A DNA stretch of 64,000 nucleotides from Mytilisepta virgata (taxonomy: Eukaryota; Mollusca; Bivalvia; Mytilida; Mytilidae). Shown here piece by piece: positions 22,865-34,514 of the stretch. The stretch's first letter is position 1, and the number at the start of each line of letters is the position of its first letter. The stretch is from assembly GCA_028015205.1 (NCBI GenBank), contig JAPWFG010000025.1, forward strand, positions 1 through 64,000, read 5' to 3'. The notes beneath the pieces were generated by a model, which saw nothing but the letters and a program-made list of their open reading frames with translations, made no database searches and was not told the origin of the DNA. The position numbers and the translations under genes are program-made.

Positions 22865-23250
22865 CGAGCCTGCGACCTTTGTCGCGGAAGCGAGACATAG
22901 CGATCCTACATTTCGTCGGCTGTGGCATCAATATTTACATTCACTCTGTGGTGAAAGTTTTTAAAACATTAATAACTTTTTTAAATTATCCTGGATTTTT
23001 ACCAAACTTGGACAGAAGCTTGTTCATGATCAAAAGATAGAATCAAGAGGAAAATTTGTAATAATTTTTTTCCCCATTTTTTCCATATTTTACTTATAAA
23101 TGGACTTCGTTTTTCTTCCAGTTAACATTACATACAGTCTGCAGTTGAAGTATTTAAAACATTAATTACTTTCTTAAACCATCCTGGATTTCTACAAAAC
23201 TTGGACAGAGGCTTCTTCATGATCAAGAAATAACATGTGGAGAACAATTA
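22865..23250 (+). repeat. Hairpin-headed dispersed repeat (TGTCGAGCC type)
   Basis: It opens after a T run with TGTCGAGCCTGCGAC, CTTT, GTCGCGGAAGCGAGACA (22861-22896), a stem containing GCGAC/GTCGC. Two diverged units follow, near 22945 and 23120 ('aaaacattaataacttt', 'atcctggatttttaccaaac', 'ttcatgatcaa'). I recognise the head as a common mussel repeat type from memory. Confidence 0.6.
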
Positions 23251-23939
23251 TGTACATTCCACTATTACACTGAAAACATAGACAACAGCGAAATCAGTCG
23301 AGAAACTATTATTTGTGAATATTTCTTTCTTGGCAATCATAGATGTAGCTTTCTAGCAAAGTTTGTGTTGAGATTTTGACTATAATCTTTATAGTCTATT
23401 TGATTTGATGTACAAAATCAGCATCAGTATATTTCATTTGCATAAAAATTTAGATAGACCAAAATGCTGAAATACTATTTTCATTATTTTCAATAACTTT
23501 TGGCATGGGAATCTTTCAAACCAATATTTGATATTTCATAGAAAAGATGACAACTAGAGAGACATATTGTTGTGTCCAGTTTTTTAATGAGTATTTGGGT
23601 GCAGGTTTGAATGTGTTTTGCCTTCTTGTTGCATATAAATTCTTTGTAGAATAATGAATCCTGTCTCTCTTAGAATTTTTTCTTTGCTCCAAGATTTATG
23701 GTTATGAAGAAACTAATAAGCAAAGGAAGTTGTTGACTTCGTATTTTGAAACTAAATAGACTAGATAAACTGCACTGTAATGTTTTAAATTAAAACAAAT
23801 ACTAGTTATAATACATAAGTTGAGCACTTTTTATTTTGAAAGTATTTTGAAAACAGTTCAATGCTTTCAAACCTTCCATATGTGGTTGTATATTATGATG
23901 TACACATTGAAAATTGCCCATATTTGTGTTTTTATCCTT

Positions 23940-25860
23940 GCTTTCTTACCGTTACTTTTGGTTTCCTTAGTGCATAACGCCATGGTATTTCATCACATCT
24001 ATTTCTTACAAAACTTTGAGGTCTCTTTTAAAGTTTTAAGAAACATTTATAATGTAGAATGGAAAAAAGAAAATCTTGGAAAATGTATGTATTTCTTTCA
24101 TAGATCCCTTAAAATACCCGTTACATTTGGTTTCCTATTTGTCACGGTATTTTAAAGTTTAAAAATTGACTGTGTTAAAAAAGTTTCCAAAACAGTGATT
24201 AGGATTATTGAACTATTGCCTATGTTTTAAACAATGAGACAAAGATATTCATATTTGAGCTTTTTCTTTTTCATTTTTTTTTCATTAGAGTCCAACTAAA
24301 CCGTTATGCGTTACATGTCACACAAAAAGAAAAAGTTATTTCAAGAAGTATATAAATATGAATAATAAAAAACTCCCACCACATGGAAGTCCCATCAACA
24401 GTTAAACATCCTTGTTATGGCACTTTGTGAATTTGAAGTTGCTTTGTAGGTAATAACGTAATTTTTGTTTCCTAAACCAAGAAAAAGATCATCTTAAGGA
24501 GTTTTTGTCATGTTAAGGAACTAGATAGCCTGTTTAAGCTTAAACAATTTAAGTGATAGTTATTTTTGTCTGTACACTACAAAAATACAAGTGATTGAAA
24601 TTCAAATTTTGGTCCCTTACATTTTTTACAGCAGTTTCAAATGCTTTGTTTGTTATATTACACTTGGTTTCCAAATAACGCTAACCAGATTTTTTTTTCT
24701 AAATATTGGAGAAATGCATTGCTATCAGGAGGTGCAAAAGCACAATACAAGAACCCAAAATGGCCATCTGAATTTGGTGAAATATAATTAAATTTTGAAA
24801 TCTGAGAAATCATTCATGGTTTCTTTTGTAACACCATCTTTTTGTCCCTTAATTTGCTATAAATTACAAAAGTTCAAAGAAAACAAAGCGTTTTTTCTTG
24901 TTGCTCAATAGTTGAGAAAATGATCTATGGTCCAACAACTTGCAAGTAATCACACATAATACGTAAATAATAGATCATACTTGTTTAGTTTCTTTTGGTT
25001 TCCTGTCACAACTTTTTTTCAAGTATCGTTTATGTGATGAACCATATGTTAATCTTTGTTGTTTTAAATATGTGAGAGAGATATTACTCAAAGAGCCAAA
25101 AAAAAAATGGAGAAAAGGGCTTGTATATACCAATTTTTTTTATATTTTTAATTAGGAAACAACAGACATTGTTTCTTCAGTTACGATGTCTTTTTAAATA
25201 TCAATATTTGCAGTCCAGAAATTGAGCAGGGAAAAATCTGAAAATTCTCCCTATCAACTGCATCATGTAGTTTGCAATTTATCTTGCATTTGCCATAAAT
25301 ACATGCCATTTTTACAAAAAAAAAGAGATATTTTAAAAGCTCTATTTCTTTTTGTTTCCTGTCACCCTTATAAATAAAAATAGAATGTTTGGCTTTATTG
25401 ATCCTTCATCTGATAATAAAAAAAATGTCTCATCAATAAGTTCATTTTGACCATCTATTAGAGTATACAAAACATGATAGAATGCAAATAATATTGGTTC
25501 TTTTGAGGAGAAATATCTTGACATCTTTCATTGTGGTTTCTTTTGGTTTCCTGTCGAAAATTGAAAGTATAAATTCAGCATTTACAAATGCATCATGCAT
25601 GCATAAAAACTTATGAAAAAGACAAAATCGGTCTTGGATAATGCTATTATAAACACAAAATTACACAATTTTCTAATTTTCATTTCGGTATCTCATGGTA
25701 TCTTGTCACGAAAAAGGTGTTGAGCAAACAGGGTTTAAAGAAAATCTTTTGTCTATCTGATTCTCTTATAAAATGTTGTTTTATACATATTCCAAAGATC
25801 AAAAATTCAAATTCAAGTGATTAAAAATTTGGAAACCAAAGAAACCAAAGGTTCAAATAG
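23940..25860 (+). repeat. Highly diverged array of about 174-bp period with conserved TTTGGTTTCCTGTCAC core
   Basis: Versions of TTTGGTTTCCTGTCAC occur near 23955, 24122, 24305 (weak), 24470, 24665, 24820, 25002, 25175 (weak), 25350, 25540 and 25690, and once in reverse near 25830-25850. Spacings cluster at 150-192 bp. Between cores I see little alignable sequence. This reads as an old satellite or element interior in which a short box is preserved. Long hydrophobic open frames here (such as 23820-24155) are AT-bias artefacts. Confidence 0.55.
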
Positions 25861-25909
25861 CAGATTATGGTCCATATGTAACATGTATGTCAATTCAATT
25901 AAAGGAAAG

Positions 25910-27044
25910 TGTGACCAAGGTTCATTTGCATGAGAGAAAGGGGAATAATTTCTTCATGCAGAACCTCAGTAACAGGGGGTCAGTCTGTTGCCAGACTTAA
26001 AGAAATGGCAAGCATAGTTATAAAGCAGATAAGAAAGTGAAATTTCAACAATTTAATATTAACAATTTTTTAAATGAGCCAAAAATAAATATAAAATAAA
26101 ATCCGAAAATGCACTATTATTTAAATTAATTACAAGTGTCCAAACATTCCTGAATTTTAAACCGTCACTAATCTTAAGCTTTAAATCACAATATTCATCA
26201 AGTCCAAAAAGTCGCTACAATGATTTCTAGAATTCCAGTTGTGTGAATGTCCAAATTAGTTCTGTAATTTTGAGTGGTGGAAGCTGGTCAGTCGCTGTAG
26301 TCCATTTGGATAGTTGAATATGGAGACACTAGTACTGACTTTAGATCCGGATTGAATACTGGCGGACACTTATCTGGTCCTGGTTAGCCAACTCGCTCCT
26401 TCTCTGTGCAGACTGTGGTTTCCACTCCAAATTCATGTTTCCTCTTGACTTGTACTGCCAAACTAACACTGTATGCCTAAAGTTGTTGTAGTGTCTGTCT
26501 TTAAAATTTGATGTGAAAATTAGTAGGTCTTCTTGGTCTTTGGATTGGTGAATAGTGAGTCACTGCCTTCATTGTTTGGTCAAGTGTTGTCCACTCCTAT
26601 TCAGGTCCCCTCTGACGTAGTCAACTTCCTAATTAACACAGGTTGCCAAAATCACCCCTATCTCTGCATGTCTTGTACTGTCTCTGTCTCTGTCTCTGTC
26701 TCCCTGTACCAAACATGGTCGCGTATTTATACTAAAGTCTAAAAATAACTCAAAATGACAAGTACACCTAATTAGATCAGTAAAATTAATTTGAGTATAA
26801 TTTTCATAAATGTGTCAAATGATTAAGGTTAATTAAGAAATTTGAAGGTGTCAATTTAATTAAAGCAATTTTGATTACTACCTGAAGTAATTAGTGACAG
26901 TGCAAAACTGATATGACAATTAACCCAGATTAATTAATTTGTGAAAACTAAGTGGTAATTTAATTTCTACAAAAATGCTGAAAAAGACTTATTTTAGAAA
27001 ACTAAAAATGATTAAAACCTGAAACAAAAATTGCCCCTATGACA
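25910..27044 (-). repeat. 3' LTR, uninterrupted copy
   Basis: 1,135 bp with TATAAATA (minus strand) at 26731-26724 as the likely core promoter. A short (TCTGTC)n tract lies at about 26675-26702. It differs from the other LTR by only a few substitutions and one 6-bp unit of that tract. The site TCA at 26165-26167 is the unoccupied target of the DNA element present in the other LTR. Confidence 0.85.
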
Positions 27045-28680
27045 TATTCCCCCCTGCTCGAATATGTTTGTCCTCAAACATGAAATCATAAATAAAGCAT
27101 TATGAATTACAGACATAATCAAAGTAGAGTAAATCTACATAAAATGAGAATTGATACTACCTATAAAATAAAGCACTGCAAAAAAGGATATCAGAACAAA
27201 ATAAAATACCATTACAAAGAAAAATTCAAATTGGAGGTAGTCACAGAAAATCCAAATATTAAATCTGCTTAAAATGACAATACTACCTATACTGAAAAGC
27301 AATACAAATTAGTAACATAATGAACTTTTGAAGCTCTTGCATAAGTTGATCAGGCTTATACACGTGCTGTCAGAGGATGAAGTTGAGTGATCAGCTCAAT
27401 TTCACCCACAGATTTAAAAAAAAGGCAAAATATAAAAACACATCAAGAGAAAAAAAATAGAAGAATTTAAAACATGTAACATGTATTCAAAATCACATCA
27501 ATCAAAAGTCATACAATAAATTATTTATAATTAGAAGATTATAATATGGCTAAAAAAAAAATTAATTCATATTATGAACAAAATTAAGAATGCAAAATAA
27601 CAGTCACAATAGCATTAATATTAGTACCAAAGTAAATTTACCACTATTAACATCAATGTTGAAAATCATGAGAGAAAAAACTAAAGGTACAAACAAATAT
27701 TAAACTGGTAAATCCCAATATATGTCACGTATCTACATTCACCATTTAAATTACAAAGATACACATCATATTAACATTCCTATTATAAACAAAATCACTG
27801 GAACACAGAAGGAAAAATGCAAAGTTCACAAATATCACTAAAAGTTCATGTTAAACATAATATCTTAAATTTATGGAACAAAAAACAAATGTGCACAAAA
27901 TTTTTGATTGATGCATCAAAATATTCTCAAAGTAGCTACCACTGAATTCACATCGCATTAATTAACTTGTGTAAATATTTTAACAAACCTTTGTTACCAC
28001 TGATACAATTTTCATTTAGTATTAGCACTCACTAAAGACCCTCAAACTAATTTGAATATTCAAAACTACATTGTAATATGAAGACTTAGTGTAACAATAA
28101 AATACAAGCACTATATGGAAGGACTATACTATCCTGTTGACCTTTCTGTTCATACTATACCACAAAATGAGCTGCTTTGCTTCATTGGCTTGTTATCTGG
28201 TACTGTCTTCTCTTTTTGTGTTCACTGGGAGCCATTTGATTCTTTACATTTGCAGCCTTTGATTCTGAAACAAAAGTGTATGCAGTTACAATTTGCAGAC
28301 AGAAATTATCTAATATGAAGAAAACAAAATCTATCTTTGATCACAAAAAACTTGCATGTTTACCTAACTTTCATGTTTCAATTTAAAATCAAACTTGTTT
28401 GCAAAGTTTCATGCAAAATCAAGCTATGCGTGTTAACACATTTAAAAATGAAGAATAGTGTACTTAACTTAAGAGAGTCTTTAGTCCATTGTTGATTATG
28501 GGTAGTCTCTTCTGCTGCAAATCCGTAGCTCTGGTAGCCATGTCAAAAGCTTTATAATTATATAATTTTTTTAAAAAGAATTTAGAATTCTAATTCTGCT
28601 AAATAACCACACTATGCCATTTGACTGAAATTTACGGAAATTTTAGAATTTCTTTTGCCCAAAGGATTCTCCACCATATC
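27045..28680 (-). other. Non-coding interior of the LTR element
   Basis: 1,636 bp, strongly A/T-rich. The polypurine tract is at 27045-27058 and the candidate primer-binding site at about 28664-28676. I find no protease, reverse transcriptase, integrase or gag motif in any frame. The tRNA partner cannot be named from the short primer-site match. Confidence 0.65.
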
Positions 28681-28938
28681 TGTGACCAAGGTTCATTTGC
28701 ATGAGAGAAAGGGGAATAATTTCTTCATGCAGAACCTCAGTAACAGGGGGTCAGTCTGTTGCCAGACTTAAAGAAATGGCAAGCATAGTTATAAAGCAGA
28801 TAAGAAAGTGAAATTTCAACAATTTAATATTAACAATTTTTTAAATGAGCCAAAAATAAATATAAAATAAAATCCGAAAATGCACTATTATTTAAATTAA
28901 TTACAAGTGTCCAAATATTCCTGAATTTTAAACCGTCA

Positions 28939-30758
28939 GGCCAAAATTAAAATTAAGTTTGTTTCCCCACGCCCCGACCGACTGAGAAAATAGCCGCCGA
29001 CTCAAAATTTTTTTTGAGTTCTGAGTTCAATTTTTTTTAACCCTAGTACTGCAGGACGTCGATATAGTGATTGGCAAAACAACTTTATTGTACTGCCGGT
29101 CGTCGATATATTGAGCACTTCCGGTAGTTCCGTTCAGTGCAGGTCGTCACTATATCGACTTTCTATATTAGGTAGACTTTTCGAGTTCTAGCCAATGAAA
29201 TCAAGCAGATATATTTATATTTAGTTGATATGACGTCAGAAAAAGGATTTCCCTATATAAAACAGTTTTTATTGGTCATCCTATTCTAAAATTATTTTGA
29301 TGACGTTTTTAGAGAAGTTTTACCCTGAAAAATCGAGATTTTGTAAAAGAAATGTTTCTTGAGGATGATTCTGAAGAAGAATATTTAGATTTTGATGAAG
29401 ATGATTCAGAAAATGATGAACAAATCGCGCCGTTTCAGGATACATGGATATGTGTAAACCTTGATACACGTGTTCTTGCCTTCGACGCTGAGAAGAAATT
29501 ATTTTATTAAAATTTTGATTTGGGAGAAAATCCGGAGATTATTGATTTTTTTCGTTAATTATTGGTGAAATTTCATTAATAAATTAATTGAAGAAACAAA
29601 TTGCTACGCTGAAACCTTTCCAGTCTGAGCAAGGACAACAAAAATCAATGCCACACTCGTAGAAATTATGCATGTTTACTTTGTATACCTGCATGACATG
29701 CATGGATTCATAAATTAAAATTATAAAAAGAATAATGGATAAAAAAGTTTTCTTACTGCTAATTACTGAGAAAAAGAATAATACAAAAACAACATTTTCA
29801 GATATTTCAATAAAATATTCGGACGGAAGGGTGAAAAACGTTGTCTCGAACAGACTTTACAGCTTCAAATCAAGCAGCTTGTTACCTCCCTCCTGACCAC
29901 CGCTTCCCATTGAATCCTTTAAATTTTGCAGCTCCTTTTTTATAGACGTGATGGTCGCCGGATCCCCATTTTATGGGCCGACAACGTATGTGAAAAATTT
30001 AAAAACTGCAAAGAATTTGGCCAGCCCCCCTTATCCTAAAGGAACATATTCTTTGCAGAGAAAACACACGTCGGACATTTGTTTCATTTCTATTAATTTG
30101 TTTCCAATCTAGTCATTTGTTTTATTCAAAATTTATTAAAATCTGTCCAATGTATTGATAAATAAGTGTCAAGGCTATTCCAGCAAAGAATCTACCCCTC
30201 ATTACTCGGGACTAAAAAATCACTTGGTATCTATTAAGACTAATGCGTATTTAGTTTAGTTTGCTATCGTTTAGCTCAAATAAAAGTTCATTCTAATAAT
30301 TTTATTAATATTGATGATTTCCTCAATGTCAGAAGCAAAATACAGAGTCCTGTGCTGTCAGAGGGTAAATTATTTGATGGAACATTCTTCAGGTTAAACA
30401 ACTACAGTACATGCATATATATTTAAAACAGTTTGCTACTAGTATGCACTGAGAGGGAAAACGTCACCACCATGAACAATTATGAGATACAAACTCAAAT
30501 AAAATCAGATGAAATTTATGCCAAGTTGACACCTGACACTGAGAGCTACAAACATTTAGACATTCTAACACTTACATTAAAGTTGCTACAAATGGTTATA
30601 TGTGCCAGACATACACATGATCGATTTGTTTTGCTCTGTTGGGTATTAAAAAAAAATTATCAAGATATAAAAAAAAAAAAAAAAACACCTACCTACCTAC
30701 CCACTTACAACAATGTGGGTAGGGGTGTGGGGAAACATACATTTTTTTAATAGTGGCC
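28939..30758. mobile_element. 1,820-bp TIR element, possibly Harbinger-like, TCA target duplication
   Basis: It is flanked by TCA at 28936-28938 and 30759-30761, and the intact sister LTR has a single TCA, so the ends are exact. The ends are imperfect inverted repeats of about 40 bp: GGCCAAAATTAAAATT ... GTTTCCCCACGCCCC on the left, and the complement of GGCCACTATTAAAA ... GTTTCCCCACACCCC on the right. A 3-bp duplication and ends of this kind suit PIF/Harbinger, but other 3-bp superfamilies remain possible. It contains one short acidic open frame and no transposase. Confidence 0.75.
29352..29510 (+). CDS. Short acidic open frame (52 aa) in the TIR element
   Basis: An ATG-to-TAA frame of 52 codons. 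The first half is strongly acidic (EDDSEEEYLDFDEDDSE) and the rest is mixed (PFQDTWICVNLDTRV). It could be the N-terminal stub of a deleted transposase or regulator, since acidic N-termini are common there. No conserved domain is visible. Confidence 0.3.
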   Translation: MFLEDDSEEEYLDFDEDDSENDEQIAPFQDTWICVNLDTRVLAFDAEKKLFY

Positions 30759-31644
30759 TCACTAATCTTAAGCTTTAAATCACAATATTCATCAAGTCCA
30801 AAAAGTCGCTACAATGATTTCTAGAATTCCAGTTGTGTGAATGTCCAAATTAGTTCTGTAATTTTGAGTGGTGGAAGCTGGTCAGTCGCTGTAGTCCATT
30901 TGGATAGTTGAATATGGAGACACTAGTACTGACTTTAGATCCGGATTGAATACTGGCGGACACTTGTCTGGTCCTGGTTAGCCAACTCGCTCCTTCTCTG
31001 TGCAGACTGTGGTTTCCACTCCAAATTCATGTTTCCTCTTGACTTGTACTGCCAAACTAACACTGTATGCCTAAAGTTGTTGTAGTGTCTGTCTTTAAAA
31101 TTTGATGTGAAAATTAGTAGGTCTTCTTGGTCTTTGGATTGGTGAATAGTGAGTCACTGCCTTCATTGTTTGGTCAAGTGTTGTCCACTCCTATTCAGGT
31201 CCCCTCTGACGTAGTCAACTTCCTAATTAACACAGGTTGCCAAAATCACCCCTATCTCTGCATGTCTTGTACTGTCTCTGTCTCTGTCTCTGTCTCTGTC
31301 TCCCTGTACCAAACATGGTCGCGTATTTATACTAAAGTCTAAAAATAACTCAAAATGACAAGTACACCTAATTAGATCAGTAAAATTAATTTGAGTATAA
31401 TTTTCATAAATGTGTCAAATGATTAAGGTTAATTAAGAAATTTGAAGGTGTCAATTTAATTAAAGCAATTTTGATTACTACCTGAAGTAATTAGTGACAG
31501 TGCAAAACTGATATGACAATTAACCCAGATTAATTAATTTGTGAAAACTAAGTGGTAATTTAATTTCTACAAAAATGCTGAAAAAGACTTATTTTAGAAA
31601 ACTAAAAATGATTAAAACCTGAAAAAAAAATTGCCCCTATGACA

Positions 31645-32160
31645 AAAGCCTTGTTAAGTTTGGAAAGGTTTGCTGAAATTTCATACAACTTACTTAGATC
31701 TACATAACATTCTGAAAAACAAAAAAGTATTTTTTAAATTCAAATCTGAATGACCAAGACTGGTTCTTAATATGACTTCACTGAAGCAGTATGAACATGC
31801 ACATACATATATACTGTTGAATGTGAATTTTTAAAAGACATAATCTTTTGCCTGTATTACAAATGTACATTTAATCTATGTAAACATTGCAATGTAGTAC
31901 ATGCATATAAAATAAGTGTCTGTTAATAATATACGGACTGATTTTATAAATGTGCAGAATAAATGTTATTATTTTGAAAATTTGAGAATAATGAAGCGTA
32001 AATTTCACTCTATGTTATGGCTGATTTAAAAACAACTTACATTTTGTATCACAAATTATTACTGCTACATGTATACAGAAAACTCTTAAATAATACCTGA
32101 AAAAGGCACATGCATTTATAAGTTTTAATTTAATATGTATAGAACGTATAGAATTACCAA
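31645..32160. other. No gene seen
   Basis: AT-rich flank of the LTR element without coding signal or clear repeat. Confidence 0.4.
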
Positions 32161-32163
32161 CCA

Positions 32164-32275
32164 TTTTTATACGACCGCAAAATTTTTGCGGTCGTATATT
32201 GGTATGACGTTGGCGTTTATGACCACAAATTTGACCGGTACGAACGTTAAAGGGTTAATCCTGATTCTCCCACTT
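32164..32275 (+). repeat. Short ACGACCGC-family fragment
   Basis: It carries the family's 5' hairpin (ATACGACCGCAAA, ATT, TTTGCGGTCGTAT; 32169-32197) and a few tens of bases of family sequence ('attggtatgacgttggcg', 'tttatgaccacaaa'). It is a heavily deleted copy of the elements at 34515 and 41364. Confidence 0.75.
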
Positions 32276-32726
32276 TTAATTACCTCAAATAATAAATTGT
32301 TACATAAACAAAAACTTCAAAGGAATCTGTGACAATGCAATATTATATATATAGTCTGTTCTATTTTAATTACTAAAATTACATTAAATACTTGTGTGCT
32401 ATAGACAATAATATTTTGTAAATACCTATACGATGGGATTTCTGTTCTTCAACAAAATCAGAGTTTTGTGAAGTTGTGTTGTTCATGTTATTTTTTCAGT
32501 TAAGTTGATAATAACTTTTTAACATGTTTTTGTACATGTATTATATTTAAAGATTAAGAAAATTATTAAGAAAATATTTTCTTTATTTTTATTAACACTT
32601 TGGGTCAATATATGAAAATAAATGCAAGACAATGAGCTCCTATAATCAAACTACCCTTTCCTGACTTGTTCTGTATGAAATCTAGTTGTTGAACTTGCAT
32701 ATTTTACATACTTGTGGGAGGGGGGG

Positions 32727-33235
32727 ATGTGGCCGAGTGGTCTAGGTAGAATAGAGAATGGAAACAGATGGGGAACGACGTGTCAAACAGATAGCAACTC
32801 GACCAAAGAGCAGAAAACAGCCTAACAATGGGTCTTCAATGCAGCAAGAAAATCCTGCACCCGGAGGCGAGCTTCAACTGATCCCTAAACAGTAATTCAT
32901 ACTAGTTCATCGAAACGGACGTCACACTAAACTCTGAAACATACAAATGAACCAAAATTTAAAAAAACACACAAGACTAACAAAGGCTAGAGGTTCCTGA
33001 CTTGGGACAGGTGCAAAAATGTGGCGGGGTTAAACAAGTTTTGTGAGATCTCAACCCTCCCCCTATACTTCTAGTCAATGTGGAATAAACAAACACACAG
33101 CGATATGCACACAAACTGAGATTTACTCAGATCAAAATAAGTAGTTCGTCATGACTACTAATGATGACTAACCTGTCAACAATGAGGTTGTGAGTTTGAA
33201 TATCACCTATGGCGGGGTGGGTTTGACTTTGAAGG
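32727..33235 (+). repeat. tRNA-headed SINE split by another repeat
   Basis: The 5' part has an A-box-like TGGCCGAGTGG (32730-32740). The B-box-like GAGTTTGAATATC (about 33191-33203) lies 450 bp away instead of about 50 bp. The intervening 32750-33155 is a dispersed repeat fragment ('tgtggcggggttaaac', 'caaccctcccccta') I recognise from mussel DNA. So a tRNA-derived SINE was split by a later insertion. It is not a functional tRNA gene. Confidence 0.55.
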
Positions 33236-33289
33236 ATTGCCAAATTTCCTGTACGAACTAGTCCAGTGTAACAATCCTGTATGAATTTC

Positions 33290-33625
33290 AGATTATTTTC
33301 CTACCAGAAATTTGAAAACCAATAGAAAATAACAATATCAAATTTACATAGTCCAACAGGACTTAGCAGGAATCCTCCTGGAATATAGCCCGAAAAATGC
33401 AAATTAGCAGGAATTTGTAGAAGGATTTTTTTTTTAAAAATCCTTCCAAGAATATTAAAAAAATCCTACCAGATATTTAAAATAATTCTACCAGGAATTT
33501 TCTAAATTCCTGCCAATAATATTGACAAAAATTCTTCCAGGAATTTAAAATCCTGCTAAAAATAACAAATTCTACCAGGAATATTTTTTTCAGAAATCCT
33601 ACTAGGAATCTTAAAAAAAACAAGG
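33290..33625. repeat. Cluster of degenerate TCCTGC(T/C)AGGAATTT motifs
   Basis: Variants such as 'cctaccagaaattt', 'cctaccaggaat', 'ctgccaataatatt' and 'cctgctaaaaat' recur about ten times in 330 bp, partly as inverted pairs (TAGAAGGATTTTT/AAAAATCCTTCC near 33418-33448). Related phrases recur at 60735-60770. It is a fifth iterated-motif repeat in the window, immediately left of the Harbinger end. Confidence 0.5.
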
Positions 33626-33828
33626 ATAATGAACAATAGTATACTGTTAACTTTTTTGTATGCAGATGCAAAGAAAAAATATTACATGATGAATAATTTG
33701 TATTTAAACAATTCTCTGTAACAAAATACACACACAGACCAATGTATATAAATTCGAAAAATTGAATTTATAAGTATGCATTTACATAATTGTTTATAAT
33801 ATATTAAGTTTTTTTTTCTGTAATAATT

Positions 33829-33841
33829 GAGAGGTTTAGCA
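33829..33841 (+). repeat. Left Harbinger end (13-bp inverted repeat)
   Basis: GAGAGGTTTAGCA, complementary to 51145-51157. It is followed by TGTACGTGTGTGTGTAC, a CRE-like ATTACGTCAT (33900-33909) and, at 33971-33975, a strong donor-like AAG/GTAAG that may end a non-coding first exon. Confidence 0.5.
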
Positions 33842-34514
33842 TCAGGACTTGTACGTGTGTGTGTACTTGTGGCTAGGGAAACCACCCAATTTCCTGCGTA
33901 TTACGTCATCGATTTTGCCTGGCGGTAAAACGTACAAGTTGGGGACAACTTGTAAAGCGGCGGCTACACGAAGGTAAGAACTTGTGGATTATTTTTCTTA
34001 AAACACAGATATTCGTGAATAAAATTGAATATGTACAGGAGCAAGAGAATGTACCCGAAGTATTAAATGTATTTTGAGCCATTAAAACGTTTCTATGACA
34101 TCAGGATGGAACGTGAATGTGGAACGTATTTGACGGAAAATGGCGGCATATTGAAGGTTTTTCAATTATCCAAAAATTACATTATAATAACCTCTAAAAT
34201 TATTTTATTGTTACCCTATAGTGAACATGTTCGGCGACAAATAGTTCTGCAGTTTAGACTCATTTCAAGAAGCAAATTAACTGATTTTAAGTTTGTTAAC
34301 AAAAAAGGGGGGGGGGGGGGGGGGGGGGGGGAGGTGAGCAGGTGCGTGAACTAATAATGCTGTCAAATTGTGTCTTTTACGATTGAATGAGAGTCATGCA
34401 AATTCATAAGAATCTTGAAATACTTGCAGATCTAAACTATTAAGGAGAAGACCCGCTTTTGGTGCTTTAAATAAATATTATTTCAGTGAAAAAGGGGGGT
34501 GCTCAACTATTTTT

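Larger units (their letters stand above)
25910..31644 (-). mobile_element. Non-autonomous LTR retrotransposon with nested DNA element
   Basis: Two near-identical 1.14-kb direct repeats (25910-27044; 28681-31644 minus a 1,823-bp insertion) begin TG and end CA. They are flanked by AAAG on both outer sides, a 4-bp target duplication. Minus orientation is indicated three ways: a polypurine tract (AGCAGGGGGGAATA) immediately precedes the 3' LTR on the minus strand; a TGG-starting candidate primer site (TGGTGGAGAATCC) lies 4 nt inside the 5' LTR; and TATAAATA occurs on that strand in each LTR. The 1.64-kb interior has no gag or pol frame, so the element depends on an autonomous relative, as LARD/TRIM-type elements do. 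Confidence 0.8.
28681..31644 (-). repeat. 5' LTR, interrupted by a 1.8-kb DNA element
   Basis: Without the insertion and one TCA it is 1,141 bp, six more than its partner because of one extra CTGTCT unit. TATAAATA (minus strand) is at 31331-31324. Near-identity of the two LTRs implies a recent insertion of the retrotransposon and an even more recent secondary insertion. Confidence 0.85.

Noticed and set aside
23820..24155. 111-codon hydrophobic open frame resembling a membrane protein
   Set aside because: It lies in AT-rich sequence where T-rich codons give Phe/Leu/Ile runs, spans units of the diverged 174-bp array, and has no recognisable domain.
26533..26742. Open frame duplicated almost identically at 31127-31342
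   Set aside because: Both copies are the same stretch of the two LTRs and run antisense to the LTR promoter. The length difference is one microsatellite unit.
32727..32800. Functional tRNA gene
   Set aside because: Only an A-box-like segment is present. No cloverleaf can be formed and the B-box-like segment is 450 bp away, so this is a SINE head.
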